Source: JACZST01 sp036985755 (GTDB lineage: Bacteria; Actinomycetota; Acidimicrobiia; Spongiisociales; UBA5794). From it: a stretch of 10,187 bases of DNA. Where the stretch lies: positions 1-10,187 of the forward strand of contig BTQG01000085.1 of assembly GCA_036985755.1 (NCBI GenBank). Direction: 5' to 3'. Under the pieces are notes generated by a model. That model was not told the DNA's origin. It saw only the letters and a program-made list of their open reading frames with translations, and searched no databases. The translations under genes were made by a program, and so were the position numbers. Numbering within the stretch: the first letter of the stretch is position 1; each line of letters opens with the position of its first letter. Of the stretch, positions 5,154 through 10,187 are shown one piece after another.

Positions 5154-7433
5154 GTGACCGAGCCAGACGAGTCGGCGGCGAGCAAGCCGGTCGACGAGCA
5201 GCGCGATCCGCCTGCCGAGCGGGAGAAGCGGTCTGTTGCCGCCTCGCTGACGCCGATCATGGCACCGAGCGCCGTTGCCGTCATCGGAGCGAGTCGAGAT
5301 CCGGACTCCATCGGGGGCAGACTGTTCGCCAACCTCATCTCAGGGGATTTCACAGGACCGGTGTATCCGATCAACCCGACCGCCCCCGTGGTGCGATCGG
5401 TCGCCGCCTACCCGACCATCCTCGACGTCCCTGGCCCCGTCGACCTCGCATTCATTGTTGTGCCCGCAGATCTGGTTACCCCCGTCGTCCGCCAATGCGC
5501 CGAGAAAGGGGTTCGGGGCGTGGTGGTGATCTCGGCGGGTTTCTCCGAGACGGGGAAAGAGGGCGCCGCCCTCGAGGCAGAGCTACTCGACGTCGTGCGC
5601 TCGGCGGGAATGAGAATGGTGGGGCCGAACTGCATGGGCCTGATCAACACCGCCAGTGCGGTGCGCCTCGATGGTCAGTTCGGACCCGTTGTTCCGCCGA
5701 GGGGGAACGTGGCCATGTCCTCTCAGTCGGGAGCGTTGGGACTGGCGATCCTGGATCATGCGGCCAAGCTCAACATTGGTATATCGACGTTTGTGTCGGT
5801 CGGGAACCTCGCAGACGTATCCGGTGACGACCTCCTCTTGTACTGGGAGGACGACCCGGCGACGGATGTCATCCTGCTGTATATGGAATCGTTCGGGAAT
5901 CCGAGGCGATTCGCCAGAGTGGCGCGGCGCATCGCCCACAACAAGCCGATCGTCGCGGTGAAGTCGGGCCGGACGATTTCCGGCGCTCGAGCCGCCAGCA
6001 GCCACACCGGCTCTTTGGCAAGTCTCGATGTTGCGGTCGATGCCTTGTTCGATCAGGCAGGTGTCATCCGGGTGGACACGCTCGAGGGCCTGTTCGATGT
6101 GACGGCGCTGCTCGCCAATCAGCCGATACCCGGTGGCCGGCGCGTCGGAATCGTGACCAACGCCGGTGGTCCCGCGGTGCTCGCAGTGGACACCCTCGAG
6201 GGTATTGGGCTCGAGATCCCCGAGCTATCGACAGCGCTGCGGGCCCAGATCCGCGCCCTGCTCCCCGCGGAGGCGGCGGTGGGCAACCCGGTAGATATGA
6301 TCGCCGCCGCCGGCCCCGACGAGTACCGCGGGGTTCTGGACGCGATGCTCTCGTCCGACGAGCTCGACGCGGTCATTGCTATCTACATTCCACCGTCGCC
6401 GGAGGGAGCGGACGACGTTGCCGCTGCGATGCGGGCCGCCGGCGAGCACCACTTCGGGGACACCACGTTCCTGACCGTCTACTTGCATTCCCAGGGAGCC
6501 CCCGACGTTCTGTCCGGAGCCCGCTCCCGGATCCCGGCGTATCCGTTTCCGGAGCGGGCGGCACAGGCGCTTCATGCGGCCGTCGAGTACGGCGAGTGGC
6601 TGAAGCGCCCTGAGGGCAAGATCCCGGACTTCGATGACACCGATCGGGACCGTGCCCGCGCCGCTGTCGAAACCGCACTCGGTGCCGTCGAGGGGGATGT
6701 GTGGCTCGAGCCTGCATCCGTCGATGAGGTTCTCGGCGCTTACGGGCTGGCGGTTCCGGCATCCGGTGTTGCCGGATCCGAGGATGAGGCGGCTGCGCTC
6801 GCCGCCGACATCGGCAGTGCGGTAGTCCTCAAGGTGATCGCCCCCTCTGCATTGCACAAGTCCGATGTCGGGGGAGTGGTCGTTGATGTCCACGGCGAGG
6901 ACGAGGTGCGTTCGGCCTATCGCCAGGTGGTAGCCGCCGTGTCCGATTCCGAGGGCGTGCTCGTCCAGGAGTTCATCGCCGGCGAGCACGAGGTGCTCAT
7001 CGGCATGATGGAAGACCCGAACTTTGGCCCGCTCATCGCCTTCGGCCTCGGCGGCGTGTTCGTGGAGCTGATCGGCGATGTTGCGTTTCGCATCCACCCG
7101 CTGACCGATGTCGATGTCGGCATGATGATCCGAGACGTCCGCTCGGCCCGCCTCCTCGAGGGTTACCGCGGTGCAGAGCCGGCCGACCTCGACGCGATCT
7201 CGGCCGCGCTGCTCAGGGTGTCGGCGATGGTCGAAGATCTGCCGGAGATCGTCGAGATGGATTTGAACCCGGTCAAGGTCGGTCCGCCCGGTGCGGGGAT
7301 CTCCGTGGTCGACGCTCGCATCAGGGTGCGTGCCGTGGCCGCTTCATTCGGAGCCGATGGCTCCCGACTGCGAAGTGACTCCCCGAGAGCTGCCAGAATG
7401 AGCCGAAGCGGAGGCAAGGAGTTCCCGGCGTGA
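5154..7433 (+). CDS. ADP-forming acyl-CoA (acetyl-CoA) synthetase, fused alpha-beta type
   Basis: This 759-residue enzyme belongs to the NDP-forming acyl-CoA synthetase superfamily, which interconverts acyl-CoA + ADP + phosphate with acid + CoA + ATP in the cytoplasm. The alpha-like half comes first: a CoA-binding Rossmann fold (VAVIGASRDP at 41-50, GPNCMG at 157-162), then succinyl-CoA-ligase-like domains with SQSGALG (190-196), a conserved Glu245 and the phospho-histidine His284 in SSHTGS. The beta-like half (about 535-745) is an ATP-grasp fold with LHKSDVGGV (His568) and a closing VEMDLNPV motif. There is no GNAT acetyltransferase domain, so it is not a Pat-type protein acetylase. The acyl substrate cannot be read from the sequence. 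GTG 5154 is chosen from its Shine-Dalgarno; the first 30 or so residues are polar and non-conserved. The stop overlaps the next gene's start (GTGA), which implies coupled translation. Confidence 0.92.
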   Translation: MTEPDESAASKPVDEQRDPPAEREKRSVAASLTPIMAPSAVAVIGASRDPDSIGGRLFANLISGDFTGPVYPINPTAPVVRSVAAYPTILDVPGPVDLAFIVVPADLVTPVVRQCAEKGVRGVVVISAGFSETGKEGAALEAELLDVVRSAGMRMVGPNCMGLINTASAVRLDGQFGPVVPPRGNVAMSSQSGALGLAILDHAAKLNIGISTFVSVGNLADVSGDDLLLYWEDDPATDVILLYMESFGNPRRFARVARRIAHNKPIVAVKSGRTISGARAASSHTGSLASLDVAVDALFDQAGVIRVDTLEGLFDVTALLANQPIPGGRRVGIVTNAGGPAVLAVDTLEGIGLEIPELSTALRAQIRALLPAEAAVGNPVDMIAAAGPDEYRGVLDAMLSSDELDAVIAIYIPPSPEGADDVAAAMRAAGEHHFGDTTFLTVYLHSQGAPDVLSGARSRIPAYPFPERAAQALHAAVEYGEWLKRPEGKIPDFDDTDRDRARAAVETALGAVEGDVWLEPASVDEVLGAYGLAVPASGVAGSEDEAAALAADIGSAVVLKVIAPSALHKSDVGGVVVDVHGEDEVRSAYRQVVAAVSDSEGVLVQEFIAGEHEVLIGMMEDPNFGPLIAFGLGGVFVELIGDVAFRIHPLTDVDVGMMIRDVRSARLLEGYRGAEPADLDAISAALLRVSAMVEDLPEIVEMDLNPVKVGPPGAGISVVDARIRVRAVAASFGADGSRLRSDSPRAARMSRSGGKEFPA
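7416..7421 (+). promoter_or_regulatory. Shine-Dalgarno for the CBS-BON gene, inside the preceding gene
   Basis: AAGGAG lies eight bases before GTG 7430 and within the last codons of the acyl-CoA synthetase gene. It fixes the GTG that overlaps that gene's TGA. Confidence 0.6.
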
Positions 7434-8029
7434 ATGTCGTAGATCTCATGACCACAGAGGTCATTGCGGTGTCGCGCGACACCGGGCTGCGCGAGGCGGC
7501 ACGGCTCATGTTCAGGAACCGCGTGAGCGGCCTGCCCGTCACCGATCCCGACGGAATGCTGACCGGGATCATCACGGAGGCAGACTTCCTCCGACTCGAG
7601 GTCGAGCGCCAGGAGGGAGGGTCGGAGCAGGCGGTGACGGTCGGGGAGGTCATGTCGATCGGAGTCGTCACCATCCGTCCCGAGATGGAGATCTACGAAG
7701 CGGCTAAGATCATGACCGTCCAGGAGGTAAAGCGCCTGCCGGTCGTCGACGACGACAACCGCCTGCTTGGCGTGATCTCGCGCGCCGACATCGTCTCCAT
7801 CTTCACCCGGCCCGACGACGTGATCGAGGACGAGATTCGAGAGGACCTGCTTCGCCGCGTCCTGTACATCGATCCCGACGAGCTGGGGGTGAGCGTCCGC
7901 AACGGTGTCGTTGCACTGAGCGGGCAGGTCGGCACCCGTGCCGAAGCCAGCATGCTCGAGGAGCTCACCAACCGGCTGGATGGGGTGTTCGGGGTCGAGA
8001 CCGAGCTGACCTGGCCGGCGCCGATATAG
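7430..8029 (+). CDS. CBS-CBS-BON domain protein
   Basis: This 199-residue soluble protein has two CBS motifs, about 7-55 (MTTEVIAVSRDTGLREAARL to GIITEADFL) and about 75-125 (MSIGVVTI to GVISRADIVSIF). These normally fold together as a Bateman module that binds adenosyl compounds such as AMP, ADP or ATP. Residues about 130-195 form a BON domain (EDEIREDLLRR, then VSVRNGVVALSGQV), a small alpha-beta fold linked to membrane or ligand binding. There is no signal peptide or membrane helix. GTG 7430 overlaps the preceding stop codon and has AAGGAG eight bases upstream. The gene is therefore almost certainly co-translated with the acyl-CoA synthetase, an enzyme that makes or uses ATP, so a nucleotide-sensing role for that enzyme or pathway is plausible but inferred. 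The CBS-BON combination is known in bacteria; its function is poorly understood. Confidence 0.92.
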   Translation: MNVVDLMTTEVIAVSRDTGLREAARLMFRNRVSGLPVTDPDGMLTGIITEADFLRLEVERQEGGSEQAVTVGEVMSIGVVTIRPEMEIYEAAKIMTVQEVKRLPVVDDDNRLLGVISRADIVSIFTRPDDVIEDEIREDLLRRVLYIDPDELGVSVRNGVVALSGQVGTRAEASMLEELTNRLDGVFGVETELTWPAPI

Positions 8030-8033
8030 GCGA

Positions 8034-8915
8034 TTGATCGCCCTGCCCGGCACCACGGAACGGCTCTCCGCCAAAGATGGCACCGTTCTCGCCGCCCGCT
8101 CCTGGCCGGGAACCGAGCCCAGCCTGTTTTTCGCCCATGGCAACGGGTTCAGCAAAGAGTTGTGGGGCCCTGTGGTGGCGGCTCTGACCGCTCAGGGAAT
8201 CCACGCCTCAGGGGTGGCGCTCGACCTGCGCGGTCACGGCGACTCGGGAGCCATAGACCTGCCGTTCGACCTGAGGGTGCTCGGGTCCGACGTTGCCGAG
8301 ACCCTCGCCGAGTTCCGCAGACGAGGAAAGATCGGTGAACGGGCCATCGGGATCGGACACTCCTCCGGCGCTACCTCGGTCGCCATGGCTGCAATCGACG
8401 ACCCTGGAGTTTTCGATCACCTCGTGCTCGTGGAGCCAATCATCTTTCCTCCGCCATACGAACGAATGGACACAATTCCCATCGCCGAGATTGCGTCACG
8501 TCGCAGGGCTTCCTTCCCGGATCGTGAGACCGCCTTGTCCAACTTTCGCGGCAAGGGCCCATTTGCGACGTGGGGCGAAAACGTGCTGGAGGCATATGTC
8601 GATGGTGCCATGCGCGCCACCGACGACGGACTGGTGCTCAAGTGCTCACCAGAGACCGAGGCCGAGATCTACCGCGTCGGGTTGTCCCATGACACGTGGG
8701 ACCGTCTCGGTTCCATCACCCGGCCCGTCACGCTGATCGTCGGGGCTATGTCGACGACCCATCGCGGTTCGTATCTCGAAGCGTTGACTGCCCGGTTCGG
8801 CGAGGCACGGCTCGACATCGTCCCCGAGGCCTCGCACTTCGTACCTATGGAAGTGCCTGGTGCCGTCGCCGCCGCGATTGCCGCCGCGATCGAGCGTGTC
8901 GCGTTGCACCAGTAG
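8034..8915 (+). CDS. Alpha/beta-hydrolase fold protein
   Basis: This 293-residue protein has the alpha/beta-hydrolase landmarks in order: oxyanion-loop HGNG (35-38), DLRGHGDSG (64-72), nucleophile elbow GHSSG (108-112) with Ser110, a VEP motif after strand 6 (133-135), and the late catalytic His268 in EASHFVPME. The usual acid after strand 7 is not obvious: the loop reads GAMSTTHRG (238-246), with Thr where Asp is common. Glu134 after strand 6 could substitute. The substrate is unknown; esters, thioesters or C-C bonds are all possible. It lacks the GYSMGG elbow of typical MenH, although it lies directly before a menF-type gene. The start is TTG 8034, four bases after the previous stop, with only a weak and too-close AGG upstream; no better start is visible. 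The tight spacing suggests co-transcription with both neighbours. Confidence 0.87.
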   Translation: MIALPGTTERLSAKDGTVLAARSWPGTEPSLFFAHGNGFSKELWGPVVAALTAQGIHASGVALDLRGHGDSGAIDLPFDLRVLGSDVAETLAEFRRRGKIGERAIGIGHSSGATSVAMAAIDDPGVFDHLVLVEPIIFPPPYERMDTIPIAEIASRRRASFPDRETALSNFRGKGPFATWGENVLEAYVDGAMRATDDGLVLKCSPETEAEIYRVGLSHDTWDRLGSITRPVTLIVGAMSTTHRGSYLEALTARFGEARLDIVPEASHFVPMEVPGAVAAAIAAAIERVALHQ

Positions 8916-8925
8916 CATCGCCCTC

Positions 8926-10187
8926 ATGATCCCTGGATCGACCATCGATCGGCTTGCCGCGTCCCTGGGGAATGCGGGGGGTGGCGGCATGTCGTACGCG
9001 GCGGAGCCGGTCGATGTCGACCCTTTGCGCTTCGTGCGCGCCGGTGCAGGGTTCTTCGGCAGGGCGTTCTTCTTCTCCGACCCGGATGGCGAATCGGTCG
9101 GAGGATTGGGCACCGCGTGGCAGGCGACGACCTCCGGATCGGCTCGCTTCGACGCGATGCGGTCCCACATCGTGGGCCTCGGCCTTCCCGACCCGGTCCG
9201 GGCCATGGTCGGGTTCTCGTTTGTTGCGGACGGGCCGCACAGCGATGGGTGGCAGGCCTTCGGAGCTGCCGACGTCGTGGTCCCGCTAGCAGCGGTCGTG
9301 GTGTCTGGTGGTCACCCGACCCTGGTGGTCGTACAGCCGCCGGGAATGGGGGCCGAGCAGATTCTGGGCCCGCTTCGGGCCCTCACCGCACCTGCCGTTC
9401 CGCGGTACCCGGACCTCGGGGACCATACGCTCGAATCGGTGCCATCCGTCGCCGACTGGCGCACCGCGGTGTCCGAGGCGGTGGATGCGATCAGCGACGA
9501 TGCGCTGCGAAAGGTCGTTCTCTCGCGATCGGTGATCGTGCGTTCCGACACCGCACCGGATGGATTCGATCTGCTCCATCATCTCAATGACACCTATCCG
9601 AGATGTTTCGGTTTCGGATGGCGGGTCGGTGAGGCAACGTTCCTTGGAGCGAGCCCGGAGCTGTTGGTCAGAAGCGTCGCAGGGGCGGTCAGCTCCAACC
9701 CGCTTGCAGGTTCGGCGCCTCGGGGGGAGGGGGAGGATGAGGATCGGGCGCTCGCTGAGGGCCTGATGCGCTCGCCAAAGGACCGTAGCGAGCACCGGCT
9801 CGTTGTCGATGACGTGGTGAGCCGTCTCGCCCCCTTCGTCGAGGATCTCACCGTGCCGGACGGTCCCTCCCTCAAGCGGATGGCGACCGTGCAACATCTG
9901 TCGACACCGGTGCATGGGACGCTGGCCCGGCCGAGCCACGTGCTCGAATTGGTCGACGCGCTTCATCCCACCCCGGCGGTAGGAGGAACGCCCCGCTCCC
10001 AGGCGACGTCGTTCATCGACAAGGTGGAAGGTTTCGACCGCGGTTGGTATACCGGTGGCATCGGGTGGGTCGACGGCACCGGCGACGGCGAGTTCGCCAT
10101 CGCCCTGCGTTGCGGCCTGGTCGAGGGGGCGAAGGCGCGTATCTTCGCCGGCGCCGGGATCGTGGCCGATTCAGACCCCGACGCCGA
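8926..10187 (+). CDS. Isochorismate synthase, MenF/DhbC type (3' end cut by the window)
   Basis: The reading frame is open for 420 codons to the window edge. The protein isomerises chorismate to isochorismate, the entry to menaquinone and to salicylate or dihydroxybenzoate siderophores. Family motifs appear in order: KVVLSRS with the probable base Lys196, FLGASPELL with Glu245, LAGSAPRG (260-267), KDRSEHRLVVDDV with Glu289, LHPTPAVGGTPR (346-357), FDRGWYTGGIGWVD (370-383) and GAGIVADSDP (409-418). HPTPAVGGTP separates it from anthranilate and aminodeoxychorismate synthases, which carry a different sequence there. The window ends just before the expected C-terminal Mg-binding Glu; the next codon begins GA, which would fit. 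Roughly 20-30 residues are missing. ATG 8926 lies 10 bases after the hydrolase stop and lacks a Shine-Dalgarno; ATG 8989, preceded by a G-rich stretch, would remove 21 residues that are Gly-rich at the end. It is the last gene of the rightward cluster seen here. Confidence 0.9.
   Translation, partial: MIPGSTIDRLAASLGNAGGGGMSYAAEPVDVDPLRFVRAGAGFFGRAFFFSDPDGESVGGLGTAWQATTSGSARFDAMRSHIVGLGLPDPVRAMVGFSFVADGPHSDGWQAFGAADVVVPLAAVVVSGGHPTLVVVQPPGMGAEQILGPLRALTAPAVPRYPDLGDHTLESVPSVADWRTAVSEAVDAISDDALRKVVLSRSVIVRSDTAPDGFDLLHHLNDTYPRCFGFGWRVGEATFLGASPELLVRSVAGAVSSNPLAGSAPRGEGEDEDRALAEGLMRSPKDRSEHRLVVDDVVSRLAPFVEDLTVPDGPSLKRMATVQHLSTPVHGTLARPSHVLELVDALHPTPAVGGTPRSQATSFIDKVEGFDRGWYTGGIGWVDGTGDGEFAIALRCGLVEGAKARIFAGAGIVADSDPDA

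Noticed and set aside
6755..6776. Perfect 7-bp inverted repeat with an 8-nt loop inside the acyl-CoA synthetase gene
   Set aside because: It encodes ordinary residues near the start of the ATP-grasp half, and short GC-rich hairpins are frequent by chance in such coding DNA.
5154..7433. Protein acetyltransferase (Pat-type) identity for the acyl-CoA synthetase
   Set aside because: Pat-type proteins carry an additional GNAT domain; the C-terminus here ends shortly after the ATP-grasp domain.
6225..8155. Long open frames on the minus strand (6225-7097 and 7163-8155)
   Set aside because: They lie antisense to the well-supported acyl-CoA synthetase, CBS-BON and hydrolase genes, have His/Arg/Gly-rich compositions with no recognisable domain, and are expected shadows in GC-rich coding DNA.
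8034..8915. MenH (SHCHC synthase) identity for the hydrolase
   Set aside because: The nucleophile elbow is GHSSG rather than the GYSMGG type, the protein is about 40 residues longer than usual MenH, and adjacency to menF alone is weak evidence.
9286..9966. Minus-strand open frame opposite the isochorismate synthase
   Set aside because: It is antisense to a gene with every family motif in order, and its translation shows no domain.

Overview
The window is a dense, GC-rich stretch (roughly two thirds G+C by eye) of an ordinary bacterial chromosome. The organism is most likely an actinobacterium. The reasons are G/C-ending codons, frequent GTG/TTG starts, starts without a Shine-Dalgarno sequence, an actinobacterial-style ABC-F protein, a lipoprotein with a lamin-tail-like domain and a MenF-type isochorismate synthase. 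Acidimicrobiia is a guess from the look of the proteins, not a demonstrated placement. I see no tRNA, rRNA, CRISPR array, insertion sequence, phage gene or attachment site.

Layout: (1) 30-1628, plus strand, an ABC-F ribosome-associated ATPase. (2) 1680-2267, minus strand, a membrane-anchored extracytoplasmic protein of unknown function that converges on the ABC-F gene. (3) 2329-4364, plus strand, a two-component system: an OmpR-type response regulator and a HAMP histidine kinase with a 4-bp stop/start overlap. It is divergent from gene 2, and the 61-bp gap between them holds three 11-bp-spaced direct repeats that look like a response-regulator operator. (4) 4350-5063, minus strand, a lipoprotein with a lamin-tail-like domain whose 3' end overlaps the kinase by 15 bp. 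(5) 5154 to the right edge, plus strand, four closely packed genes: a one-chain ADP-forming acyl-CoA synthetase, a CBS-CBS-BON protein, an alpha/beta hydrolase, and an isochorismate synthase cut by the window end.

How the genes may work together: genes 2 and 3 plausibly form one envelope-sensing unit (surface protein, kinase, regulator). The right-hand cluster joins acyl-CoA/ATP interconversion, a probable adenine-nucleotide-binding CBS protein, a hydrolase and the first committed step of menaquinone (or siderophore/salicylate) synthesis. This could be a functional grouping around energy metabolism or merely a transcriptional one.

Nothing here is a clearly new system. The observations most worth testing are the operator-like repeats between the unknown surface protein and the two-component genes, the confinement of TTA leucine codons to those two regulatory genes, and the coupling of the acyl-CoA synthetase to the CBS-BON protein.
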